DNA of 64,000 nt from UBA9619 sp964630665 (GTDB lineage: Bacteria; Pseudomonadota; Gammaproteobacteria; Arenicellales; UBA868): the NCBI GenBank assembly GCA_964630665.1, contig CAZVVN010000009.1, forward strand, positions 1-64,000. The letters are read 5' to 3'. A program made the translations under genes and the position numbers. Below the pieces are notes generated by a model. That model worked only from the letters and a program-made list of their open reading frames with translations, was not told the DNA's origin and made no database searches. Each line of letters opens with the position of its first letter. The stretch's first letter is position 1. This document shows, in pieces, positions 1-7,537 of the stretch.

Positions 1-2
1 TG

Positions 3-560
3 ATGATCGACAACTATGATTCATTCACCTACAACCTGGTGCAGTACCTCGGGGAGCTGGGTCAGGAGGTCGTAGTCTATCGAAATGACCAGATCACTCT
101 GGATGATGTAGAACGACTGGCACCGACCCACGTCGTGATATCGCCCGGGCCTTGTACGCCTAACGAAGCGGGCATCTCCGTCGCGCTTGTGGAGGCATTC
201 GCAGACACGCTACCCATCCTCGGAGTCTGTCTAGGCCATCAGAGCATTGCTCAGGCTTTCGGTGGTGTTATCGTCCGAGCGAGGCGCCTTATGCACGGTA
301 AGACCTCCATGATCGAACACCTGGGCAAAGGTCTTTTCAAAGATATACCCAGCCCTTTTCAGGCAACCCGGTATCATTCACTGATCGTAAAAGAAGATGT
401 TTTGCCAGAGTGTTTCGAAGTGACGGCACGGGCGGATGACGGAGAAATTATGGCGATCAGGCACCTCGAAAATCCGATCCAGGGTGTTCAGTTTCATCCC
501 GAGTCCATCCTCACCCAGTACGGGCACAAGCAGCTGCAGAACTTCCTTGACGGGGCATAA
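3..560 (+). CDS. trpG: Anthranilate synthase component II, glutamine amidotransferase (5' end outside window)
   Basis: Class I glutamine amidotransferase subunit that supplies ammonia to TrpE for anthranilate synthesis in tryptophan biosynthesis. The visible 185 residues open with the family N-terminal signature (MIDNYDSFTYNLVQ). They carry the nucleophile Cys76 in GVCLGHQ and the His165/Glu167 pair in QFHPES, so the catalytic triad is complete. Family members usually begin a few residues earlier (MILMIDNYD), and the frame is open to the window edge, so the true start is probably upstream. trpC follows after 5 bp, with no trpD between them, which is unusual (see findings). Confidence 0.95.
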   Translation: MIDNYDSFTYNLVQYLGELGQEVVVYRNDQITLDDVERLAPTHVVISPGPCTPNEAGISVALVEAFADTLPILGVCLGHQSIAQAFGGVIVRARRLMHGKTSMIEHLGKGLFKDIPSPFQATRYHSLIVKEDVLPECFEVTARADDGEIMAIRHLENPIQGVQFHPESILTQYGHKQLQNFLDGA

Positions 561-565
561 TCCAC

Positions 566-1372
566 GTGACTTCTCGCCCGGACATTCTGCAACGGATCCT
601 CGTCCGCAAACGCACCGAGATCGAGGAGCTTAAGGCCTCCAGGACCTTGTCTGCGCTCGAAACCGCGGCATCTGGCCAGTCGTCACCACGGGGGTTCGCC
701 GCTGCGCTGCAAGACCGTCTGACCCAGGGCGAGGCCGCGGTCATAGCTGAGATCAAGAAAGCTTCTCCCAGCAAGGGAGTAATCCGGCCTCATTTTGATC
801 CCACCGCGATCGCAACCGGTTATGCTCGACATGGCGCCACCTGTCTGTCCGTGCTGACCGATGCCGATTTTTTCCAGGGCAGCAACGATGACTTGACGTC
901 TGCCCGGGAAGCCAGTGGCTTACCCGTGCTGCGCAAGGATTTTCTGATCGATCCCTGGCAGGTGGTGGAATCGCGCGCGATCGGCGCCGACTGTATCCTG
1001 CTGATCGTGGCTGGGTTGGATGCCATGCAAATGACCGAACTTGCAACCACGGCGGCTGATTACGGTTTGGATATACTGGTCGAGGTACACGATGAGAATG
1101 AACTGGAACAGGCGCTCGAAATCGGACCATGCCTGGTCGGCGTCAATAACCGTGACCTGCATACATTTGAGACGACACTGGAGACGACACTGGATCTTCT
1201 CGACCATATGCCATCCGATGTGCTGGTGGTGACCGAAAGCGGGATCCGGACCCGGTCAGATGTGGAACAGATGCGTCGCGCGGGCGTCAACGCCTTTCTG
1301 GTCGGGGAAGCATTCATGCGAGCGGCAGAACCCGGTGAGAAGCTGGCTGAACTATTCACCACCTTGCCCTGA
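566..1372 (+). CDS. trpC: Indole-3-glycerol phosphate synthase
   Basis: Converts carboxyphenylamino-deoxyribulose phosphate to indole-3-glycerol phosphate, a cytoplasmic TIM-barrel enzyme of tryptophan synthesis. The 268 residues show the family motifs in order: the N-terminal IL..K..EI helix, EIKKASPSKG around residues 62-71, LRKDF near 122, GVNNRDL near 192 and VTESGI near 219. The start is GTG at 566, five bases after the trpG stop. In most gammaproteobacteria trpD lies between trpG and trpC; here it is missing with both flanking genes full length. Confidence 0.96.
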   Translation: MTSRPDILQRILVRKRTEIEELKASRTLSALETAASGQSSPRGFAAALQDRLTQGEAAVIAEIKKASPSKGVIRPHFDPTAIATGYARHGATCLSVLTDADFFQGSNDDLTSAREASGLPVLRKDFLIDPWQVVESRAIGADCILLIVAGLDAMQMTELATTAADYGLDILVEVHDENELEQALEIGPCLVGVNNRDLHTFETTLETTLDLLDHMPSDVLVVTESGIRTRSDVEQMRRAGVNAFLVGEAFMRAAEPGEKLAELFTTLP

Positions 1373-1373
1373 T

Positions 1374-1790
1374 ATGCGAACAACCGTAACGGTGATGGCA
1401 GACGATTCCCTGTCCGGGACCACGGACAGCGGCCACAGTGTCGCCATGGATATGTCACCGGATGTGGGTGGGCGTAATCAGGGTCCCCGGCCGATGGAGA
1501 TGCTCTTGCTGGGCATGGGTGGCTGCACACTGATCGATGTGATGCTGATCCTGCGTAAATCCCGACAAATATTCTCGGGTTTGCGGGTAGAGCTTGAAGC
1601 CGCCCGGGCCGATGATATTCCCAAGGTCTTCACCCGGATTCACGCTCATTTTGTGGTCTCAGGGGATGGCCTGGATCCGAAGAAAGTGGCAAGGGCAATC
1701 AACCTGTCTGCCGACAAGTACTGTTCAGCATCGAAAATGCTGGGAGCGGTTGCACAAATTACCCACGATTTCGAAATAGTCCCAGATTAG
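1374..1790 (+). CDS. OsmC family protein (YhfA-like)
   Basis: Small OsmC/Ohr-fold protein of 138 aa from the ATG at 1374, one base after the trpC stop. The frame is open farther upstream, but that part overlaps trpC and does not look like the family. The two family cysteines are present: Cys51 in LLGMGGCT and Cys117 in KYCSAS. OsmC/Ohr proteins use such a pair for thiol-dependent hydroperoxide reduction; YhfA-type members are poorly characterised. The tight spacing suggests co-transcription with trpGC. Substrate unknown. Confidence 0.85.
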   Translation: MRTTVTVMADDSLSGTTDSGHSVAMDMSPDVGGRNQGPRPMEMLLLGMGGCTLIDVMLILRKSRQIFSGLRVELEAARADDIPKVFTRIHAHFVVSGDGLDPKKVARAINLSADKYCSASKMLGAVAQITHDFEIVPD

Positions 1791-1837
1791 ACTATGACTT
1801 GTTTAAATTCAGTTGCTGGGCTTGGGGATTCTCGATC

Positions 1838-2899
1838 ATGCGGTTGATTACAGAGTGGTTCAGGCGTAATTTTTCCAATCCGCAGATTGTTATTCTCGGG
1901 TTGTTTCTGCTTGGCCTGTTTGCTGTCTTGATGTTGCTGGGCGGGATGCTTGCACCGGTTCTGGCCGCGATCGTCATCGCATATCTGCTGGAAGGGCTGG
2001 TACGCGTTCTGGTTGCTCGGGGACTGCCACGACTCGTGGGAGTATTGTTGGTGTTTCTTGGCTTTATATTTTTTGTCGCCGTAGTGTTGTTTGGTTTGTT
2101 GCCGTTGGTCTCGACACAAGCCACCCAACTGGTGCAGGAGATTCCAGCAATCTTAGGCAAAGGACAGGCGACTCTACACAAGTTGCCGGAGCTTTATCCG
2201 GAGATCATATCGGTCGAACAGATAGACGAGATCATTGTCGGGATTCGTTCCGAATTGACCGACTGGGGACAAGCAGCCCTATCGCCATCATCGGTAGTCG
2301 GAGTCACTACAGTTCTCGTCTACCTTATTCTCTTACCGCTCTTGTTGTTCTTTTTTCTTAAAGATAAAGAGCTAATAATCCACTGGTTTAAAAAATTTAT
2401 TCCCGAAGAAAGCCAACTTGTGACGCAGGTCTGGGGTGATGTGGACCGGCAGATTGGTAATTACGTGCGCGGCAAGTTCTGGGAAATCATCATTGTCTGG
2501 GGGGTGAGTTACCTGACTTTTCTGATTCTTGGCCTGCAGTATCCGATGGTGCTTTCGGTGTGCCTCGGATTATCGGTATTGATACCTTTCGTAGGAGTCG
2601 CTGTTGTTACCGTTCCGGTAGTGCTCGTTGCCTGGTTTCAGTGGGGCTGGGGTTGGGAACTTGGCTATGTGGTCATTGCCTACATCATCATCATGGGGCT
2701 AGATGCCAATGTACTCGTGCCACTATTGTTCTCTGAAGTAAACAACTTGCACCCGGTCGCGATCATCGTTGCGGTTCTGGTCTTTGGCGGATTCTGGGGC
2801 GTACTCGGTGTATTTTTCGCTATTCCATTGGCCAATCTTGTGCAAGCGGTTGTCAACGCTTGGCCGAGCAACAACCTGGCAGAACGAACCATAGGGTGA
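1838..2899 (+). CDS. perM: AI-2E family transporter / PerM-like permease
   Basis: Polytopic inner-membrane protein of the AI-2E/PerM (UPF0118) family, 353 aa. The hydrophobic segments are arranged as in the family: two N-terminal helices plus a third near residue 60, a large central hydrophilic region, then a cluster of helices from about residue 155 to the end. The ATG at 1838 is preferred over the TTG at 1799 because MRLITEWFRRNFSNP matches the start of E. coli PerM. Members export diverse small molecules or act as Na+/H+ antiporters; no substrate can be inferred here. Confidence 0.85.
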   Translation: MRLITEWFRRNFSNPQIVILGLFLLGLFAVLMLLGGMLAPVLAAIVIAYLLEGLVRVLVARGLPRLVGVLLVFLGFIFFVAVVLFGLLPLVSTQATQLVQEIPAILGKGQATLHKLPELYPEIISVEQIDEIIVGIRSELTDWGQAALSPSSVVGVTTVLVYLILLPLLLFFFLKDKELIIHWFKKFIPEESQLVTQVWGDVDRQIGNYVRGKFWEIIIVWGVSYLTFLILGLQYPMVLSVCLGLSVLIPFVGVAVVTVPVVLVAWFQWGWGWELGYVVIAYIIIMGLDANVLVPLLFSEVNNLHPVAIIVAVLVFGGFWGVLGVFFAIPLANLVQAVVNAWPSNNLAERTIG

Positions 2900-3051
2900 A
2901 CAATCTCGGGCCGTAGTATCAGGCTGTCGGGCGGCCGTGGAGTGGCTGGCTTTGCCAAAAGGTGACCCACATTGTGACTTGACCCAGTTTTGCAACGGGG
3001 TATTATCGGACGCTGTAAGGCATTAGTAACGGGTTGTTTGCAAAGGCGAGC

Positions 3052-4317
3052 ATGAGGCATTCGATACTCAGCAGCGATACGGCCGCGGGCCAGAATTTCA
3101 CCAGAGCCAACACGGCTACAGTTGGTACCACGCGCGGGTACGAAAGATGGAGTACCCGCAAGCTTACCCAGTTCCTGGGTAACCCTAAGATCACCGTTAG
3201 GTTATGGGACGGGTATTGCGTTACGCCCGACCAGGGAGAATCCCTGGGGACGGTGCATATTCGCAACCGCCATGCGCTCAATCAGTTGTTGTTGAAGGGC
3301 GACGTGGCTTTCGGCGACCAGTTCTCTGTCGGGGGAATTGAAGTCGAAGGTAAGCTGGTCGATGTTCTGCTCGAACTCTACGTCGCGAAAAACCGTAGCG
3401 ACTCCAGCCTCAAATCGATTGGTGAGTTCCTCCACAAACGCGGGCCACAGCGTAATACGCTCGAAGGGTCTCGCGATCACATCCACCATCACTACGACAT
3501 CGGGAATGATTTCTACCGTCTCTGGCTGGATCAGGAGATGCAGTACACCTGTGCCTATTTCCCGGAACGCGGCATGACACTGGAGGCGGCTCAGCAGGCC
3601 AAGCTGGACCACGTCTGCCGAAAACTCCAGCTCAAAGCCGGTGATCGAGTGGCCGAGGCCGGCTGTGGCTGGGGTTCTCTCGCCCGTCACATGGCGATCA
3701 ATTATGGTGCTCAGGTGACGGCATGGAACATCTCTCATGAGCAGGTCGAATTTGCCAAGGAGCGGGCCAGGATCGAGGGGTTTGACAAGCAGGTGCGTTA
3801 TGTCGAAGACGATTACCGGACCATAAGCGGAGAGTACGATGTGTTCGTCTCGGTCGGGATGCTCGAACACGTTGGCAGGCAGAACTACGTAGAACTTGGT
3901 CGGGTGGTGGACCGTTGCCTCGAACCGGCAGGTCGCGCCCTGATACACACCATTGGCCGGAACCGGCCGAAGCTCATGAACGCCTGGATCGAGAAACGGA
4001 TTTTTCCGGGTGCATATCCGCCTACCTTGAGTGAGATGATGGATATACTGGAACCCTACTGTTTCTCGGTGCTCGATGTGGAGAACCTCAGGTTGCACTA
4101 TGCACGGACGCTGGAACATTGGCAGACGCGCTATGACGATGCCCAGGACGAGGTGATCCAGATGTTTGATCAGGATTTCAGCCGGGCCTGGCGGTTGTAT
4201 CTGGCCGGATCCGTCGCTGCATTTCTGGCCGGTTCCCTGCAGTTGTTCCAGGTGCTGTTCGTTCGCGAACAGAACAACCTTATTCCGTGGTCGCGGCTAC
4301 ACCAGTACCGTTCCTGA
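3052..4317 (+). CDS. cfa: Cyclopropane-fatty-acyl-phospholipid synthase
   Basis: SAM-dependent methyltransferase that converts cis-unsaturated acyl chains of membrane phospholipids to cyclopropane fatty acids. About 421 aa from the ATG at 3052; a TTG at 3034 is also in frame. The N-terminal lipid-binding domain is followed by the Rossmann methyltransferase domain with the SAM loop VAEAGCGWGS near residue 202 and the family motif SVGMLEHVG near 272. It is a single gene with 150 bp of non-coding DNA upstream. Confidence 0.93.
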   Translation: MRHSILSSDTAAGQNFTRANTATVGTTRGYERWSTRKLTQFLGNPKITVRLWDGYCVTPDQGESLGTVHIRNRHALNQLLLKGDVAFGDQFSVGGIEVEGKLVDVLLELYVAKNRSDSSLKSIGEFLHKRGPQRNTLEGSRDHIHHHYDIGNDFYRLWLDQEMQYTCAYFPERGMTLEAAQQAKLDHVCRKLQLKAGDRVAEAGCGWGSLARHMAINYGAQVTAWNISHEQVEFAKERARIEGFDKQVRYVEDDYRTISGEYDVFVSVGMLEHVGRQNYVELGRVVDRCLEPAGRALIHTIGRNRPKLMNAWIEKRIFPGAYPPTLSEMMDILEPYCFSVLDVENLRLHYARTLEHWQTRYDDAQDEVIQMFDQDFSRAWRLYLAGSVAAFLAGSLQLFQVLFVREQNNLIPWSRLHQYRS

Positions 4318-4335
4318 CCGACCTGTCTTTGTAGC

Positions 4336-4647
4336 GTGCGCCGGGTGTACACAGCGTCCACACTGGCCGAGGCCCACCTCGTTCGACAACTACTAAATTC
4401 TGCCGGGATTGAGGCACGGGTTTTCAACGAAAACGCACACGCTGCTCTGGGTGAATTGCCGGCGACTGAAACATGGCCGCAGGTCTGGGTAACACAGGAT
4501 CATCAGCTGAATCCGGCCCTCACGGTGATCGACCGTTATGAGTCTGGTCCGGGTCAAGAACGGCAGTGTCATTGTTGTGGTGAGTACAGTCCAGGGAGCT
4601 TCGAGGTCTGCTGGTGTTGTCACAAACCGTTGCCGGCTTCAGACTGA
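4336..4647 (+). CDS. DUF2007-type protein with C-terminal zinc-ribbon motif
   Basis: Small 103-aa protein with a GTG start at 4336. The N-terminal half (RRVYTASTLAEAHLVRQLL and following) matches the DUF2007 'putative signal transducing protein' fold. The C-terminus has a CxxC...CxxC pattern (CHCC, then CWCC), likely a small zinc ribbon. It sits in the 345 bp between cfa and mrcB. The function of the family is not established. Confidence 0.75.
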   Translation: MRRVYTASTLAEAHLVRQLLNSAGIEARVFNENAHAALGELPATETWPQVWVTQDHQLNPALTVIDRYESGPGQERQCHCCGEYSPGSFEVCWCCHKPLPASD

Positions 4648-4662
4648 GGCGCACCGCCATAC

Positions 4663-7065
4663 GTGCCACCACTGATGCCAACGCGTAGGCGTCGGCGAGC
4701 CAAGCGCCGCAGTCCATGGCGAACAGCTTTGCGCAACACAGGGATGGGCCTGATTGCTGTAGTACTCGGCATCGGTGGGTATGTTCTTTATCGCCTCGAT
4801 GCCAACCTGCGTAGCAGTTTCGAAGGGCGACGCTGGTCGGTTCCCGCCCATGTTTACAGTAGATCGTCAGCGCTTTATCCCGGATTACGTGTGACGGTTC
4901 AGGACATCGAGTCCGGGTTGCGACACCTGGGATATCGTAGTGTGGCAGTCGCCGACAGGCCTGGGACGTGGGCCCGATCAAGCGACGGATTGACGGTTCA
5001 CGTACGAGGCTTTTACAAGACCAGTGGCTACCAGAGCCCGGAACGGGTCCGTTTGACAGTCGTCGATGACCGCATCGCATCGCTTGACGACCACGACGGA
5101 AGGCCTTTGTCGATAGTTGAACTAGAACCACAACTGATCGGTAGCATCCTGCCTCTGCGGCACGAAGATCGAGCACCGATCCGGTTGCACGATGTTCCAG
5201 AGCCCCTGCTAAAGGCACTTCTGGTGATGGAGGACCGACGTTTTCTGGTACACCATGGTATTGATCCACGCGGCATTATCCGAGCGATGTTTCAGAACCT
5301 GCGTGCCGGTCGGGTAGTTGCCGGTGGCAGTACGTTGACGCAGCAACTGGTGAAAAACCTGTACCTCGACCCGGAGCGTTCTCTGCGCAGAAAGCTCACC
5401 GAGGCGGCCATGGCCCTGCTACTGGAGTATCGCTACGGGAAAAACGAGATTCTCCAGGCCTACGTCAACGAGGTCTTTCTTGGTCAGTCGGGTAATCGAG
5501 CCATTCATGGATTTGCGCTGGCCAGTGAACATTTCTTTGGTCGGCCGCTGGCAGAAGTGTCTATCGCAGACCTAGCCCTACTGGTCGGCATGGTCAAAGC
5601 GCCCAGTCGCTACAACCCGATACGTTTTCCTGAGCGAGCTCTGGCCCGGCGTAACCTGGTATTGAAAGAGTTGGCTAAGGCCGGTCATCTTGACGCCCAG
5701 AGTCTCGCTAGTTCCCGGAAGGCCCCCCTCAACGTTGCCAGTCAGAGGTCTCGGGTGGCTGGAAAGGCGCATTCGTTTCTGGATTTTGTGCGGCGTCAGG
5801 TGGCCCGGGATTTTGATCCGGACCTGTTGCGGGCTGAAGGTCTACGGCTCTATACCACCATAGACCTGCAGGTGCAGGAGCACGCCGAGCAGGTACTGTC
5901 GCGCCGCCTGGTACGACTGGAGCAGGACCGTGGACTGGAATCCGGCAGTCTGCAAGGTGCAGTTCTGGTCGTACGAGTGGAAACCGGTGAAGTTCATGCG
6001 CTGGTAGGTGGTCGTGATCCCCGTTATGCCGGCTTTAATCGGGCTCTGGATGCAGCCCGACCCGCCGGCTCGCTGCTCAAACCAGCGGTATATCTGACAG
6101 CGCTCAATCGACCCGATCACTACACGCTTACCACCCTTCTGGATGATTCGGAATTTGAACTGCCACAGGCAGGAGGACCGAACTGGCATCCTCGAAACCA
6201 TGATCGCGAAGATCATGATCGTCCTCCCTTGATTGCTGCATTGGCGGGTTCTTATAACGTGGCCACGGCCCGGCTAGGGCTGAAGCTCGGGATCGATAAC
6301 GTCATCGATACACTGCACGCCTTGGGACTGATTCGCGACCTCAAGCCCTATCCGTCAATCACGCTTGGAGCGGTCGCCCTGACCCCGGTTGAGATAGCCC
6401 AGATGTACCAAACACTTGCGGCTGGCGGTCACCAGGTACGGCTGAGAACGGTCAACTGGATCGCTGATCATGATGGCAGACAGCTGGCCCGCTACCCCTT
6501 AAAGGCAAGAATCACGGTAACACCGCAAAGCGCTTACCTGCTCAATCGGGCACTGCGAGAAGTGATACTCAGTGGTACGGCGTCCAGGCTGAACAGAGAT
6601 TTCCCGCCCAGGCTTAAGCTCGCCGGCAAGACGGGGACCACGGGAGGCTACAGGGACAGTTGGTTTGCCGGATACGCGGGCAATTATCTGGCGGTAGTCT
6701 GGATCGGCAGAGACGACAATCGGCCCACCGGGCTAAGCGGGGCTTCCGGTGCGCTCACCGTGTGGGCCGCTCTCATGAAACAGCTGACATTAACTCCGGT
6801 GAGGCTCTATCAACCCCGGGATATTCTGGAGGTTAAGCTGGACCGGACATCTCTGATGCTGGCAGATGAGCATTGCCCGGACACACTCCAGCTGCCTTTT
6901 ATCGCAGGTTCGGAGCCGGTTTCTGCTGCACCATGCAGTCGCACGGTGTTTCCCACGCACGACGCCTCGGATAACGGTATTGTCGAGTGGTGGCGGGCTA
7001 TCTGGCCCGGTGTTGATCAGTCTTCAACTCACAATCCTGAAAAGACTAGGGACAATCGGCCCTGA
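4663..7065 (+). CDS. mrcB: Bifunctional penicillin-binding protein 1B
   Basis: Inner-membrane peptidoglycan synthase with glycosyltransferase and DD-transpeptidase activities. 800 aa. A basic cytoplasmic tail (RRRRRAKRR) precedes one membrane helix near residues 28-45 and a UB2H-like segment (about 60-150). The glycosyltransferase domain has catalytic Glu190 in MEDRRF and the GGSTLTQQLVKN motif. The transpeptidase has Ser470 (SLLK), Ser530-Tyr-Asn532 and Lys656-Thr-Gly-Thr, so all active-site boxes are intact. GTG start at 4663; ATG at 4675 is an alternative. Confidence 0.95.
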   Translation: MPPLMPTRRRRRAKRRSPWRTALRNTGMGLIAVVLGIGGYVLYRLDANLRSSFEGRRWSVPAHVYSRSSALYPGLRVTVQDIESGLRHLGYRSVAVADRPGTWARSSDGLTVHVRGFYKTSGYQSPERVRLTVVDDRIASLDDHDGRPLSIVELEPQLIGSILPLRHEDRAPIRLHDVPEPLLKALLVMEDRRFLVHHGIDPRGIIRAMFQNLRAGRVVAGGSTLTQQLVKNLYLDPERSLRRKLTEAAMALLLEYRYGKNEILQAYVNEVFLGQSGNRAIHGFALASEHFFGRPLAEVSIADLALLVGMVKAPSRYNPIRFPERALARRNLVLKELAKAGHLDAQSLASSRKAPLNVASQRSRVAGKAHSFLDFVRRQVARDFDPDLLRAEGLRLYTTIDLQVQEHAEQVLSRRLVRLEQDRGLESGSLQGAVLVVRVETGEVHALVGGRDPRYAGFNRALDAARPAGSLLKPAVYLTALNRPDHYTLTTLLDDSEFELPQAGGPNWHPRNHDREDHDRPPLIAALAGSYNVATARLGLKLGIDNVIDTLHALGLIRDLKPYPSITLGAVALTPVEIAQMYQTLAAGGHQVRLRTVNWIADHDGRQLARYPLKARITVTPQSAYLLNRALREVILSGTASRLNRDFPPRLKLAGKTGTTGGYRDSWFAGYAGNYLAVVWIGRDDNRPTGLSGASGALTVWAALMKQLTLTPVRLYQPRDILEVKLDRTSLMLADEHCPDTLQLPFIAGSEPVSAAPCSRTVFPTHDASDNGIVEWWRAIWPGVDQSSTHNPEKTRDNRP

Positions 7066-7090
7066 TACGTTCAGTCGACTGGTTGCGGCT

Positions 7091-7107
7091 GACACTTTAG
7101 CAGTGTC
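7091..7107. other. Small hairpin between mrcB and the DUF4389 gene
   Basis: GACACT and AGTGTC form a perfect 6-bp stem around the loop TTAGC, 26 bases after the mrcB stop. No clear T-run follows, so a terminator role is only possible. Confidence 0.3.
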
Positions 7108-7182
7108 GTTTCCGGCCAATATAGTAAAATCGGCTTGAATGTTCCTCGAGTATTGCAAACCAGCGATCGGGTGATCTAACAC

Positions 7183-7491
7183 ATGAGTGATCAGGGGCAG
7201 GTGGTATTTCGAACCGGAGAAACCTGGTTGCGTCTGTTGTTGATGCTCGTTTACTTCGGGCTGGTGTTCTATATTGTCAAGGTTCTGATCGGCGTCAGCC
7301 TGGTGTTTCAGTTTGTCATGCTGGTTGTTCGGGGAACGGTCAACCCCCGGCTTAAACGCTTCACTGCAGATCTCAACCGGTTCTGTTTCAGTACTCTTCA
7401 GTACCTGACCTGGAACACGGATCAACGCCCATTCCCTTTCTGCGACTGGCCTTGCCCGGGTGAACAGATACCCCCGGAAGAAGAATTTTGA
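7183..7491 (+). CDS. DUF4389 family membrane-associated protein
   Basis: 102-aa protein with ATG start at 7183. It has one long or two closely spaced hydrophobic segments (about residues 15-50), followed by a hydrophilic tail rich in aromatic, Pro and Glu residues. The pattern (TGETWLRLLLMLVYFG ... LNRF...LQYLTWNTD) is that of DUF4389 proteins, which are short inner-membrane proteins of unknown function. It lies 46 bp upstream of leuS. Confidence 0.7.
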   Translation: MSDQGQVVFRTGETWLRLLLMLVYFGLVFYIVKVLIGVSLVFQFVMLVVRGTVNPRLKRFTADLNRFCFSTLQYLTWNTDQRPFPFCDWPCPGEQIPPEEEF

Positions 7492-7537
7492 GCAGTATTT
7501 CGGCAGTGCGCTTGCTGCCCAAGGAATGATTCGACCG

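Noticed and set aside
1169..1192. Perfect tandem 12-bp repeat in trpC encoding ETTLETTL
   Set aside because: TrpC homologues have a similar sequence (FE..LETTLDLL) of the same length here, so it is chance similarity and not an expansion.
3202..4119. Antisense open frame of 305 codons opposite cfa
   Set aside because: Mirror frame of a well-conserved gene with no ribosome site or family motifs.
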